Under the pieces are notes generated by a model. That model was given only the letters and a program-made list of their open reading frames with translations. It made no database searches and was not told the origin of the DNA. A stretch of DNA of 64,000 nucleotides, from contig JAKSYS010000277.1 in assembly GCA_022925895.1 (NCBI GenBank), positions 1 through 64,000 of the forward strand, given 5' to 3'. Numbering within the stretch: the first letter of the stretch is position 1; every line of letters begins with the position of its first letter. Source of the DNA: Fragilaria crotonensis. Its lineage: Eukaryota; Bacillariophyta; Fragilariophyceae; Fragilariales; Fragilariaceae. The position numbers and the translations under genes were made by a program. Shown here piece after piece: positions 44,176 through 56,357 of this stretch.

Positions 44176-47100
44176 ATGACGGATGCGCCATGGCAGAGAC
44201 TTGTGACGCTCTCATCAGCCTTACACTCGACGCTGCCTCTTCGTCAGTTAGTTCCCATTCATGCCGCTCTCATACGGGCCGTCTGCCCTGATGGAGTCAC
44301 TCCAACGGAGATGACTGCAAAGAACTTCACTGCCTTGCCTGATGCCTCCTTACAGGAACAAGAACCGCCTCTCCAGTTACTGACTATTCAATACCTCTTG
44401 CACAACATTACATCGATCGATCGATTGATCGCGATCCTCATCCCTCTGCTCCAACAACAACACATTCAGGAATCACCTCTTCTCTGCAATGATGAACTCC
44501 GGGAGGCCTTGTTGGATGCTGTCTTTGACGATCTCACCATTGCCGATGCGACGACGACTTCCTTGGACAACACCCTTCACTTACTCCAAGGAATACCCCA
44601 CATTTGGACTTGTCGGATATTAGTACGATTGCATCCCATCTGCCCAGTTCCGAATCTGATTGTCCATCACATACTTGAAGGATTGGCCACAGGGTCGCCA
44701 GCTACCATTCGACCCATTACATTGTGGTTGGTGCCCCTGTTATGTGACACGGCGACAACGAAATCACCGTTGCTTTGTGTCTGGAATGCTTGTTTGGAAC
44801 TCATGGCACTCGTTGTGACGAACGACAAGACAAAACCCGAGAATGACAAGGCATTGATGACATCGGCAGTTTTGTGCTCCGTTCTTCCACATGTGATTAG
44901 TCGTAGTAGCGGATCGGAAGATACCACTGGTCATGTTCAATCGTTCGCGCCACTTCACGAACCGCTCGTCTGGATGTTCATTTCCAATTTGTTATATCGC
45001 GGTGCTCACGTGGATGTCAAGGGTGGAAGTTTTCAATACAAAGATACCGCCAACCAAGAGCGAATGCGACGACGAGGATTGTACTTGCTGAGAATTTTAG
45101 TTGAGTGTGGGACGATGCAACAGCAGCAGAGTGTTTGGGCAAAATATCTCATGTGCTTTGAAACATTGGAAATGGAACAAGAACAGCATTTGATGGATCA
45201 AGTGTGGGATACAGTTACCGAAGTGTGTCTGGAAGCCTGGGCGAATGCTGGTTCTGAAATTCTTTCCCAAGAAACTATATGCCCACCACCAATGACGTGG
45301 AATTGGATTGCAGCCATGTTGTGTCGTCTTTTCCTATCAGAAACGCCCGTCTTGCGAAAACTTGTCCTCTTTCGCTTCCTTAATGGTCGAGCTGGTGTGC
45401 AAGTCATTTCGAACGAGAATGAACCCTCCGTGCTTGATGAGCGTCGACTGGCTTTGCAAAGGCCTCCTAAAAAGAAGCACGCAATTAAATCAAAACAAAA
45501 TGCACTGCCAGCAGCTCCGTTGAGTCTAGTTTCGACAGATTTTGTTTTGCAAGCTGTAATTCCTTCCTACGACACCCTCGCCGCATCGATTGGTACCAAT
45601 ATGAACTACGAAGAACGCGGCAAAATCAAAGTACAGGATATTACCCCGAAGTTCATCGAGTTCCTTCAAGCCTTCGTTCGATGTTTGGACGAGACGCGGT
45701 TACAAGCCTTCGTCGCTGGCATTCTCAGTCCCGAGTTACTCCTTCGCTTACGTCCCAAGACCGTGGTGTACGTGTTGAGGGCTGTTTCGCAGGCAGCAGA
45801 GGCTAATGCAGCACACGTCCGAGTACTTATCACGGAAGACGTGTTGTCGACGGCAGTGGGAAGTTTTCAGCAGCTCTTTAGCAGCGGATCTATTGTAGTC
45901 ACCTTTCGACTCGGATTGCTGCAGGGTTTTGCCACGATACTTGCTGCATCAACTCTCCAAGGTGCACTCGATCCAAAAGTTGTACTCCGCGTCTTGACTC
46001 TTTATCCACTGGATCTTGCTCCTGTCGACAGTGGCAATCGCATGGACCACCCCACCTACAAGGCACTGCAACAGTGGATCGCGACTCTAGGCGACTCACC
46101 CCTTTGGGGGTCAACTACTGCTGCGACCTGCGCATCCGCGTTCGTTCAGTCGCGATTGATGGTAGGGTTGTTGCAGAATGATACGTGGGATCCCATTGCA
46201 GCTGCCACCTCGGATGCTGAGCGCGCTATGGGTGCCGCCATTGTTCTCCTGGCTACCTTGTCCAGTGCCACTGCTGCTACCAGCTCACTCCTGTGGCCTG
46301 CAATTTACAAGGGCCTATCGACGACGCCATCGGCTGAATTAAAGTGGATTAATGCAGAGAAAGCGTCACGGGCCTTGATTCTACTGGAGAATGGATGTAG
46401 ATTAGAGGTTGTAAGCGGCCTTGGGAACGGGGATTTAGTCGTACAAATGGGAACTCAACAAATGATGCCACCACCACCCAACATTGAAGGCTTGCTCTCG
46501 AATGCCGTTGACTTCCTGCTTAATCACGTGCGCGCCTTGTCGTCTCTGCGCAAAGAGCAAGCTGAAGTGGCGGCGGAAGGAGCGGATGTTGCCACCGCTG
46601 GGAGTACTCGTTCAGGCAACACCCATCGCATCTCCACCACATTTGCTCTTGTCATTGCGCAGCTCAAGGTCCTTGCGGAGTCATACCCGTCGAGCATGGC
46701 GGTATCCAGTGCATCGGAACGAATGCTGGAGACTTCCATCAAGGCGATGATGCTTTTGAAAGACGAGGATTCGATCGACGTTGTCACGTGTACCTCGCTG
46801 TCTTATGCAGCGCTTTCGTGTGGCGCCGACCCATGGTTTACTTGGGGTGGTATTTCGACTGTGTCGGCATGTGAAAAGCTGTTGCGACTTGAATTTATTG
46901 GTTCTGGGGACAATATGATGAAACAGGAAGAACAAACAGCGCGATCGATTTTCCACTATGCAAGGTGGGGGTGCTTGTCAGCCATGCTACCAAAACTGGT
47001 GGAAAAAGAAGCTGGCGATGACATCGCTCCATTATTGGAGCAGGTGTTTTCTCGCGCTCTCGAATTAGCGGAGGCGACTCCCATGGATGCGCTCCTACCG

Positions 47101-49415
47101 CTTTTTGAGAGTGTCCGGACTGCAGCTGCTAGCTGGATGGAGCTCAAGGGTGAGAAAGCTTCCTATCCGAGTCATCTAGAAAACATTATAAATGTCATGT
47201 TCGCCGCGATGAGTGACATGTCGACCTCTTCGACTGCAACATTTATGCTGAACGGAATCTGTGCTCTCATCTTCAGACCAGCCATACTTCTGGACGAATA
47301 CCAACGGCTGCAAGTGGACCCTGACTACCAGGCGCCAGTCCGCGCGGCCTTTCGCAAATTGATGAAGATTGCCGGATGCCTACGCTCTCATTTCTTGAAA
47401 GCAGCGTTGTGTCACATTTGCGCCGGATGGCTGGGGGCTGACGGCGAGAATCATCCTGGACTTGGTGCAATTCCATACAAGAATGAAGTTGTGAAGCTCC
47501 TTGTGCATAAGGAGGCTAAGCTGGACGAGTCGTCTACTAATCAGAGTACACTGGCTGGGTCAGGGCAAGCGGATGACACAGCTTTGACGCTCCCTCCGGA
47601 TACCAACACCTCGAGTATAGCCCGCGGATTTGTATTGGTATTCTTTTCTAGATTGCCAGGACCAGACCAAGGCCTTGACGTAAGGGTGCTGCAAGATTTT
47701 GTCCATCCAGTGATCTTGACTTTGCTTCACGATGTATGCTATGCTCCGTTGAAATCCGGGTCATCTCTGATGACGGGAACGGAGGACTATTCCATTCGCA
47801 TCCGAAGCTGGCAAGCGTTATGTATTCTATCAAGATTTGTTACGGAGGAGATCGCTGACGTCGTTTGTGATCGATTGTACGAATCGTTGAATCAGAATCT
47901 GCATGGCCAAATTCGTTACTTCATGGAGATTTTCGCAATCCAGTGCTCCCGAAAGCACCCTACCATTTTTGGGAAACGTTTTGTCAAGGAGATCCAACGC
48001 ACGGACTTAACCCTGCAGCAGATATCATCTTTAATGGTATTGGGTGGTAACTTGATTGTCGGAAGGTACAACCTAGATTTCTTCCGTCAATTTGAAACAG
48101 GCGAAAATGGGAGCTTGACGCTGCACCAAGTGCTCAGCGGTGTCATTCCCTGGTTGAGTTCCACCCAAGGTTTCAGCCGCGCAATTGCACAACTTCTGGT
48201 GCATGAGCTCATTCCTTTGGTGATTGATATCAAGACAAAGCCCGAAAGCGATGCTGGTAACGATTGGTACATTCGCAATTTATACCACTTTTTGGACCAG
48301 AACCCCGAGATGAAGCGCCTTCGTAACAAGCAGCTGAAGGCATTCGAACGCTATGATGCGGACCACACGTGCACTGTTGAGGGGCTTCTCAGCACCAAAG
48401 TGGACGAAAGTGACGAAGCTGACCCTGTTCACATCATTGAACTAGTAAAGAAGTGCCTTGAGGACGTTTACCTGGACGCGCATGAAAATGATGCACCACA
48501 GTGGAAGCAAGTGGAACAAATGCTTTTGGACCAGTCGGTTCAACGACCTGCAGCTAGTGATGGCGACGTATTCGCTAACTTTCAACGGAAAATCATACCA
48601 CTGGATGCGCTCGATCTCGGGGTCGAAGAATCGCGTGAATTGCGCCTCCGCAATGCATCTGGCCGCAAGCGACAAAGCTTGGTGATTTGTGCCACTTTGA
48701 TTGACAAGATTCCCAATTTAGGAGGCCTCGCTCGAACGGCTGAAATCTTTGCAGCGGACCGACTGGTTATTCCCGACTTGAATGTCGTCCGAATGGACAA
48801 CTTCAAAAGTATAAGCGTTGGTGCAGGTGACTGGATCCATATTGAAGAGTGCAAAGAAGATGTAAGTAAGCAGTTGCCGTCATGTCGTTGGATTTTATAT
48901 TGCTGTCGAATGATTATTGTCATTTTTACCAAGATCTGTTATGAGCACCTCGTGATTATCTTGACCCAAACAATGACGGCAGCTTTCTCGCTTGGCATGA
49001 ATGAAAAAAACTTATGACTCGATTTTCCATGAGGGTTATGTTTACTAGGGTTGACATGTCGTTTCCACCCGCGAGTTCCTGCGATGCTCCATTCCCCTTC
49101 TCTCACAACTCTACTCCACAGAAACTGCTGGCTTGGCTCAGCAAAAAACAAGAGGACGGCTATACGATTGTCGGATTGGAACAAACCTCGTCGAGCGTTT
49201 CGATCGAGAACTTCACATTCCCAGACAAGACAGTCCTTTTGCTAGGCAAAGAAAAGGAAGGCATCCCCGTCGAGTTCCTCCAGGTTGTAGATCAGTGCGT
49301 CGAAATTCCTCAACTAGGAATCATTCGGTCACTGAACGTCCACGTCAGTGGCGCCATCTGCATCTGGGAGTATTCGAAGCAGTTGATGTCACGCACGAGC
49401 GGACCACGTGGCTAA
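44176..49415 (+). CDS. TARBP1: TARBP1/Trm3-type tRNA (guanosine-18 2'-O) methyltransferase
   Basis: Two exons, 44176-48861 and 49122-49415, with a 260-bp intron (GTAAGT...CTCCACAG, phase 0), giving about 1659 residues. The first 1500 residues are a helical HEAT-like solenoid with no catalytic motif, as in TARBP1 and yeast Trm3. The C-terminal SpoU/SPOUT domain starts near V-I-C-A-T-L-I-D-K-I-P-N-L-G-G-L-A-R-T (motif 1, with the N and R that bind substrate). It ends with L-G-K-E-K-E-G-I-P (motif 2) and R-S-L-N-V-H-V-S-G-A (motif 3). The trefoil-knot residues are therefore split between exons. An ATG at 44152 is in frame; 44176 is chosen as the more compact start. The exon 1 frame reads on into the intron to 49017, which is not coding. 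Long uninterrupted frame. Confidence 0.9.
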
Positions 49416-50051
49416 TTGAAGTGCGTCGTCAAAGTAGTGTGTGATGGCATAATAGTCAACCCTCATTTTTATGCGGACGCGCCGAGAAAGCACAGTAGCA
49501 GCGGAACATAACGACCGTTCTTCCGAGCCACCAAAGCGAGTTCCAACACATGGTGACATTGTGTGTTTAAAGGAAACACGAGTCAATCCGACTGATATTG
49601 TTAAGGGCTTCGAGCACCCTTCATTTGAACCACGTAAATAGCAAGCACAAGAGTATCAGCTTATCCCTCTGTTGTTAAGTCACGCAAGGAAATCACTTAA
49701 CGAGTGGCACAAGATGGCTTTCTCGGCCTTCACTGTTGGTGGTCATGGATGTTGCAGTACATGACGTCTTTCTGTCGTCACGAACCGTTGGTTTTTGGCG
49801 GGAACGACGTTTTAAGTACCTTTTATGTAATTGAAGTTCATTTTAATGCCCGGCATAACGCCAAGTCTACTTTAAATGTAAACAAACGCGTATATTTCTA
49901 TTTCGTGACATCTGTAACAATCTGTTTTAACATGACATAAGCTGCATGCCCAACCTCTCTTCGTCGCTGGTTTGTCGTTACCCCTTCACACACTTAACAA
50001 TTCCACAGTGGAAAGCAGGACCGCACCTCAAACGTAAACATCTCCTTCACC
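49416..50051. other. Intergenic
   Basis: About 640 bp between two plus-strand genes. Nothing beyond presumed terminator and promoter. Confidence 0.45.
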
Positions 50052-52199
50052 ATGCCAGTCGGAATACAGCAACGAGGGCGATCACAGAGTCAAAGGATGG
50101 AACCTCAAGGCACACCAAATGGACGAGTTTCGTTACGCAAGCAAGTATCGAGCTCGCGACAGCTAGGGACTAGTCAAGTGCAGTCGCGTGGGCGCCAGTT
50201 GTCATCAGATGCCCGCCCCTCTAGTTCCAGACGAGCCTATTCCCTTTCGCAGCACAGGTCTACAAGCAAAACCCCTCCGCACCGAAACACCCTTATAGTT
50301 AAACAATATGCACGTTCAGTTCAATCCGACAACGATCTTGGTTCCGTCTCCTCAGACTCGAATTTGAACACTCATGAAAGGCGACAGCCAGGTAGGTCCT
50401 CTCGATCGGAACGATCCTTCAGGGATGATTCTCCTGGAAAGAGGCCATCCATCAGCAAGGGTTCTGCTAGCAAGCTTTCCAGTGAGAGGGTGGTGGTGAT
50501 ACAAAGGGTGGTTGAAGGTGAGTTCGTTTTGTTTGTGAAAACAGCTGCTTGTTTTGAGGTGTCACATTGAACGTGTCACCCTATGCTAGCAAAATTGCTT
50601 GTCTGAATACCATTCTCATCGTTTGGTTTCAAAATTGCTACAGAACTAAGGAAACATTTGAATGATTCCAAAAGGCACATAAAACTTACCCAAGCGGTTC
50701 ATGAGTTCGACCATTGGGATGACGCTCGCCACGGCGCTGAACTGCTCTTTGGCGCTGCAAATGTTCTCTCCATGGCACTAACTCTGGCAAAAAGCGATGA
50801 CGAATTAAGAATGGTGTGTGCTTCACTTGAGATGGTGTTTCGGGCATCCCAGAAGCAAGTTTCTGATGCCTACGACGCAATTCAGGTATCCATCGTTCCT
50901 TGGTTATTGGGCGTGACCACTAAAGCTGAGGAAGGAAAACTGAAGTACGCAAGCGACATCATATTGGACATTGCCAAGATTTTCTTTTACTGGTCCAGAA
51001 TTCCAAAGTTGCGAATGTCGCTTGCAAGGCATCCTGGTATGGTGGAAATGCTGACTAGAGTCTCGACCTTGGCAAACCCTGATGCGAAGGAGGTCCGGAT
51101 GTCACTCATTTCGAACCTGGCGAATGCCGATGAGAATAAGGCGCTCCTCGTGCAAACGAATGGATTTCTTGAGAGTATTTTACGAACAGCGGTAATTGAT
51201 GCATCAGAGAAAGTGAAAGAAAGTGCCAGTTCAACACTGATGGATTTGGCTTCGTGCCCTGATAATCAAATTGAAATGGCGAACAGCGATCGAGTGCTCG
51301 CAACCTTGGTTAAGCTAGCAGTAACAGAAACAATTTCTGAGACGCGAGAGGCTGCGATATCGGGATTGCAGAATTTGGCATTCTGTTATTCAGTGAGACT
51401 TCGACTTATCACGTTTTCAAATGGAGTTGTTCTCGACGCGTTGAGGAAGACGCTGTCAGCGGATGCAAATGTTAAGGCCAGACGTCGGGCTGCTGGAGCT
51501 TTGACGAACCTGGCTTGTGAAGAGACCGCAGAGTGTATGGGCAACCACAAGGGACTCTTGGAAGCGCTAGCCGTTGTCGCGTCGAAAGATGAGAATTCCG
51601 ACGTTCAAGGAAGGGCAGCCATGGCATTGGCAAAGATTTCTTCTGGCATTACGTGCCATATGCCATGCTACAAGTCGTTGATAGACGCTTTGGTTGTTGC
51701 TTCGCTGTCGAATGCAGCAACTAGTGTCAGCCACGTTCTGCGAGTTAAGGCGCGAGAACCAGAAAACAGAGCGTCCATGGCTCGCCATGCCGGAGTCATC
51801 GACACTCTATGCGACATCTGTGTTTCTTCCGAAAACACACTTAAAGATCGTGAAAATGCAATGCGTGCGCTTATGCATCTGACGAACGAAGATACAAATC
51901 GTGAGATAATGTGCCAAAAGACAGTCCTTGACGCTTTGATGGTTGGAGCCAATAGTGAGGAACAAAGTGGACTGCCTTTTGAATCCGCCATTGTGGCGTT
52001 GGAACGCTTGGCTACTGAACCGAAAAATCGCCCTATGATGGCTCGAGTTCCTGGAATGCTGGTTACTATTGCGAAAGTTACCGAAAGGAACAACTTTTGG
52101 AAGACGCCGGGCGGAGGCAACTCACGAGCGCTTGGCAAAGCCGCTCCTGATGAGCCTGCTCCTGGCGCTTTAATCAATCGGTCGATAATAAAGGAATAA
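50052..52199 (+). CDS. Armadillo/HEAT-repeat protein with Ser/Arg-rich N-terminus
   Basis: Two exons, 50052-50517 and 50644-52199, with a 126-bp intron (GTGAGT...CTACAG, phase 1), about 673 residues. Exon 1 is a Ser/Arg/Gln-rich disordered region. Exon 2 is an ARM-type solenoid of about ten helical units, with recurring phrases such as S-L-I-S-N-L-A-N, A-I-S-G-L-Q-N-L-A, A-A-G-A-L-T-N-L-A, A-A-M-A-L-A-K-I and A-M-R-A-L-M-H-L. Two E-E-T/N-E-D-T type insertions are acidic. A protein-protein scaffold is likely; no partner can be inferred. The start at 50052 sits after a purine-poor leader with no upstream in-frame ATG nearby. Tail-to-tail with the plastid coiled-coil gene (210 bp apart). Confidence 0.8.
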
Positions 52200-52409
52200 A
52201 CTGTATTACATGCATACATGCACTCCTAACGGTCTCCTAAGAGCTCCGCTGAACCGCCTTTATGCTGCCAGATTGTCGTAGAGTCGGCATCCAACTTGCT
52301 CGCATGAATGTGGAGTGCATCTCATGGATACAAAACAAGGAGCATTCTTGCGCAGCTTCCTGCTATTGCTGTCCATTGCCGGTGGCAACCGCGATACTCG
52401 TCTTTGCCT

Positions 52410-53060
52410 TCAGAAAGCAATCAAGTTGCTGAAATCAACTGAAAGGTATGCCATTATGTCATGCATGTCTTCTCCATAATCTAGAAAATACTCCATTTGC
52501 CGATCTCTGACACTATCCGCCTTGACTTTTGCTTCCTCAAATCCTAGCTCCGCCTTTTCCACCGCGATTAGAAAGAGCTCTTCTGCTGCTGCAGTCGATT
52601 GAATAAAATGAGTTTTCGCTCGTAGAACGACATCACTAGTCCAGTGCTTTTCCTGTTTTAGAAATCGATCATAGTCTGCCTCGCTTCGTTGAATGGAACG
52701 TGCAAGCTGTTCTTCTGCTTTTGACACGGCTTTCAAGAAGCGTACCTCAGCCTGTGCCAATTCTGCCCGGTAGTCGGCATCGTATTTCGCTTCATGTTCC
52801 ACGTCACCTTTATCCAAAATGGTGTGGATACGATCGAAAGCTCTTCTTTTGTAATCGAAGGAACGATCTTTGACCAAGTCAGCAGTTGTCAGGACTGCAT
52901 CAACTCCGGACCTGGCAGCGTCGCTCCAAACCTGCTCGAGTTCGGCCATGATGGGACTCACGGAGACCGCGGTCGAGGAGTGTACACGTGCCGACGGTGC
53001 AAAGGCATTGACTTGAACGACAGCAAGAAGGAGAAGAAGAGGAAGTAACCATATCGTCAT
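52410..53060 (-). CDS. Plastid-targeted coiled-coil protein
   Basis: 216 residues. The start M-T-I-W-L-L-P-L-L-L-L-L-A-V-V is a signal peptide ending at V-N-A, followed by F-A-P-S-A-R. This is the A-x-A/F-A-P type cleavage motif that marks bipartite plastid presequences in diatoms, and a Ser/Thr/Val-rich transit peptide follows. The mature part is almost entirely charged helix (E-V-R-F-L-K-A-V-S-K-A-E-E-Q, I-Q-R-S-E-A-D-Y-D-R-F) with no transmembrane segment, consistent with a stromal coiled coil. The function is unknown. The frame is intact. Head-to-head with the P450 gene, whose product also carries an N-terminal hydrophobic leader, so the two may share a promoter and a compartment. Confidence 0.78.
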   Translation of the reverse strand: MTIWLLPLLLLLAVVQVNAFAPSARVHSSTAVSVSPIMAELEQVWSDAARSGVDAVLTTADLVKDRSFDYKRRAFDRIHTILDKGDVEHEAKYDADYRAELAQAEVRFLKAVSKAEEQLARSIQRSEADYDRFLKQEKHWTSDVVLRAKTHFIQSTAAAEELFLIAVEKAELGFEEAKVKADSVRDRQMEYFLDYGEDMHDIMAYLSVDFSNLIAF

Positions 53061-53494
53061 TGTTTTCTGGGGAGGGTGAATCTTGTGTAACAGTGTTACA
53101 GAGCACGAAACCTGCGAGCAGCGTGGGGCATAGGCATAATTGTAGCATGAAAAGCATCAGGCATCAGCATTGGGGATCGGAGTTTTGCAGGTCGGATGTC
53201 GGATCCCGGATCCCATATCTTGAATCTTGACACTGTCGCAGACCCGGACCAGCAGACTACAGTTCTACCAGTCGTACAGTACTCTGGATCTAAATTTCTC
53301 GGAGTACTGTACTGCAATGTGCAATTCCACAAGGTACAATGTACCGAGTACTGATACTGTCGTACATGAAGTGTGGATTGTCGACAGATGTCGAGAGTCG
53401 AGACGTTGAGACCCTCCCACCAATAAAATTCTCAGAATTGTTGATCGTGGTGATCCGATTTCTGCCCACTGCCATCATTACAAGTCTGGAAACT
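53061..53494. promoter_or_regulatory. Bidirectional promoter region, plastid coiled-coil gene / P450
   Basis: About 430 bp between two divergent starts. It has GTAC palindromes at 53275-53365 and short GGATCCC/GGATC direct repeats at about 53175-53215. The P450 frame is open from 53339, but that stretch looks non-coding. Confidence 0.5.
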
Positions 53495-54850
53495 ATGCAT
53501 ACAACGGCAATGATGATTCGGCTGACACTGTCCATGACGTTGCTGGCCTCGGCCGCTGCCTTGACCACGCCGAGAAAAGCATTTTCGAGTCGCCTTTTCT
53601 TGTCAGTCAAGGATACCGTCACAGAAAACTTGCCTCCGGGTCGACCGGTTGGAAGATTCCTATCCCTTCTCTTTGATGACACATTTGGATTTTTACATTC
53701 GAAAAGAATGGGGTCCTATCAAGTAAAGATGACGCAGAAAAATGGATGTATCTTTCGCACAAATCTCTTTTGCAAACCAGCGGTAGTTGTTGCCGACAAG
53801 AGTGCAATGAGCCAAGTCTTTCGCCACGAACACAACAACACCATGTTGGCCGTGGTTCCACCTCATCATCAGGGTATCACACAGGCTCATGCCCAATTTT
53901 GTTGCTGGATGAAACCCAGTTTGTCGGCGTCCAAGGTAGCAACACATGAAACGACCATGGAATTGACGGTGGATAACTTTTTGACTGATTTGAAACGAAC
54001 GTATGTCACCAAGTTTGTTTCTGCAGTTCCGCTGGTGCGTGCACTCTTCTTGTCCATGAACTTGCAACTGTTCATGGGCACACTTCCGATGGATCCAGAA
54101 TTAATGGAGAATATTCGTACTTGGGCACAAAGTTCAATCGCTCATCCGATCGCGATATTGCCTTGGCGGACAGCGGCAAAAGCAAAGAAAGCAAGAAAAC
54201 GGATACTGTATGAGCTAGTGGACATTGCCGAACGAGACCGCAGAGAAGTGCCGGTTACACTTATTGGCAAGCTGCTGTATAAGATGGAGAAGAATAAACA
54301 CATTCTGGACACGGAGGAGATTATCGATCGCATGCTCACAACAGTGTTTGTCGGTGCAGACGCCACCACGAGCGCGGCTATTTCTATGTGGAAAGTGCTT
54401 TCCTTGGAACCCGAAGTCAAGGCCGACTTGAAAGCGTATCCGCAGTGCATACCTACTTTTGTTAGCAATATTCTCCAAACTTACCCGCCAGGTCCCTTTG
54501 GAATGCGACAGGTGAAGGAAGACATGCAAGTTGGCGACTACACAATTCCCTCTGATTGGTTTGTTTTATACGGACTGGCAGGTGCCTTACACGACACTGA
54601 ACCAGAAGATTGGCTCACATTGGAGCGCAACGTGGCGTCGTGGGCATTTGGTGGTGGACCACGTCGTTGTCCTGGTCGTTTCCTGGCGAGCCAAGAGCTG
54701 GTGTCCTTTGGTCGAATGTTGGTCATGATGGACTGGGAACTGAAGAAAAGGCAAAACCTGAAACTCCACTACAATCCAGGATTGTTTCCAGTCAGTGGCT
54801 TGAAAGTACGGTTTCCTGCGGCGAAGAATAGAACACCACAGCGTGCTTAG
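53495..54850 (+). CDS. Cytochrome P450, divergent, with N-terminal targeting leader
   Basis: From the ATG at 53495 it has 451 residues. The leader M-H-T-T-A-M-M-I-R-L-T-L-S-M-T-L-L-A-S-A-A-A-L ends in an A-x-A type site, so the protein enters the ER and possibly the plastid; an earlier ATG at 53339 lies in GTAC-rich DNA. The proline-rich hinge L-P-P-G-R-P-V-G is present. The I-helix reads V-G-A-D-A-T-T-S (oxygen-binding A-G-x-D/E-T-T). The heme loop is F-G-G-G-P-R-R-C-P-G-R with the cysteine ligand. The K-helix position before T-Y-P-P-G-P reads N-I-L-Q, so the nearly universal E-x-x-R is absent. The frame is otherwise intact. Family and substrate are not assigned. Confidence 0.85.
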   Translation: MHTTAMMIRLTLSMTLLASAAALTTPRKAFSSRLFLSVKDTVTENLPPGRPVGRFLSLLFDDTFGFLHSKRMGSYQVKMTQKNGCIFRTNLFCKPAVVVADKSAMSQVFRHEHNNTMLAVVPPHHQGITQAHAQFCCWMKPSLSASKVATHETTMELTVDNFLTDLKRTYVTKFVSAVPLVRALFLSMNLQLFMGTLPMDPELMENIRTWAQSSIAHPIAILPWRTAAKAKKARKRILYELVDIAERDRREVPVTLIGKLLYKMEKNKHILDTEEIIDRMLTTVFVGADATTSAAISMWKVLSLEPEVKADLKAYPQCIPTFVSNILQTYPPGPFGMRQVKEDMQVGDYTIPSDWFVLYGLAGALHDTEPEDWLTLERNVASWAFGGGPRRCPGRFLASQELVSFGRMLVMMDWELKKRQNLKLHYNPGLFPVSGLKVRFPAAKNRTPQRA

Positions 54851-55571
54851 TCCAGGTTTGGAATGATTGGCGTCGGTAGAGCTCTCCTTCTTTACTGTTA
54901 CGAGAGATTCTCAAAAGCATCCTCGACCTTTGGCTGGCAACGCAGCCTTGAGTGCACGCTGCTAGTTTCGTATGCCACGCCTTGAATGAGAAAAAAGAGT
55001 TGAGTTTCAGGGGTGACAAGTCATGTTCGTACCTGTGGAGCTCCGGGGCAGTTCATGATTCATGAGGCAGGTTTCCGCCTAGACGTACGCAATCACCGTG
55101 ATCATTGTTGATTTCAATTCCTTAGCGCCAAGCCCCAGCTTTGCTTCATCAGCTTGTCCACAAGCACAATTATGATAGAATAGTGTACCAATGGACTTGT
55201 TTTGCGTGCACCGAATACTACAGCTATCATACAGTGTTCACACCTCTTTGAGGCATTACCGGAATTTCGGCTTTACTGATATACTGTACTGTCACGACGT
55301 ACCGTAAGCAATACCATCATCTGTCTGTGCTTCACCAACCAACCAACCAACCACAAAGCCACACGCTCAAGTCTACCGTACGTCGTAGTCGAGTACATTT
55401 CGGTCTACCGGTACATTGTAGTCGCTGGACATAGCGACATAGCTCTTGGATGCAAGCAGCACAAAATGGCTCGAAGACTTTACAACAGTCGCAATCGTCC
55501 TGGAGTTCATTGCTCGTCGTGCGTACATTCAAGTCATCGAAGCTTTATCAATACAGTAGAGCAATCTTAAC
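54851..55571. other. Intergenic
   Basis: About 720 bp between P450 and AP-2 sigma. It contains a short CCAA(n) run (about 55337-55352) and GTAC motifs. No gene is seen. Confidence 0.45.
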
Positions 55572-56258
55572 ATGGTGAGTGAGCTACCAGAATGAAGCTG
55601 GTGTCTTGAATTGTAAATTGCAGGAGTCATTGGGACAAGCTGAGTTGAATGTCCTAGTAGCATCGCTTGCATTTTTATGTAAAACCGTAGGAGTTCAGTA
55701 CGTGGGTTCCTCGCACAACATGCCGAGTGATTGTTGGCGCGACGACTTTATCGTTTTGTATTACTTCGCAACTCACAACTACCCTCGAACATTGTTCCGC
55801 AGATTCGCTTCTTTCTTCTTCAAAACCGACAAGGCAAGACTCGTCTCTCTAAATGGTATGTGCCTCCTCCGTCGCAACAAGCCGGTAGCACCTCGTCCCC
55901 CGAAGCCGAAAAGGCGCGCATTGAGGCCGAAGTGCACCGTCTCGTGACAGCCCGCGACAAGAAGTACACAAACTTTATTGAATACAATTCCTACAAGCTC
56001 ATTTACCGACGATATGCGGGACTCTTCTTCACCATTGCGGTGGACATTACTGACAACGAATTGAGTTACTTGGAGACTGTTCATTTGTTTGTGGAATTGT
56101 TGGATTCTTTCTTTTCGAATGTTTGTGAGCTTGATATTGTTTTCAATTTTAACAAGGTGTACTCGATCCTTGATGAATTCATGCTGGCTGGGGAGATTGA
56201 AGAAACGAGCAAAAAGGAGATTCTGGATCGAGTGAAACTATTGGAGAAGATGGAATAA
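55572..56258 (+). CDS. AP2S1: AP-2 complex sigma (small) subunit
   Basis: Clathrin adaptor subunit of the AP-2 complex at the plasma membrane. Exon 1 is only the ATG (55572-55574). A 228-bp intron (GTGAGT...CCGCAG) follows, and exon 2 (55803-56258) starts [19 protein letters not shown], exactly as sigma-2 continues after its initiator Met. Further motifs: [34 protein letters not shown] and L-A-G-E-I-E-E-T-S. The predicted 152 residues are about ten more than animal sigma-2. The extra residues form a Pro/Ser/Gln loop ([10 protein letters not shown]) after K-W-Y. Intact. Confidence 0.93.
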
Positions 56259-56357
56259 GATGGGCAATGCAGCGAATGTAGTCTCTAGTATGTCGTGTAA
56301 ACATATTTCCTCCATGAGTGAGTTTTTCTTTTAAACAGATACTCAAAGACATGCCTA

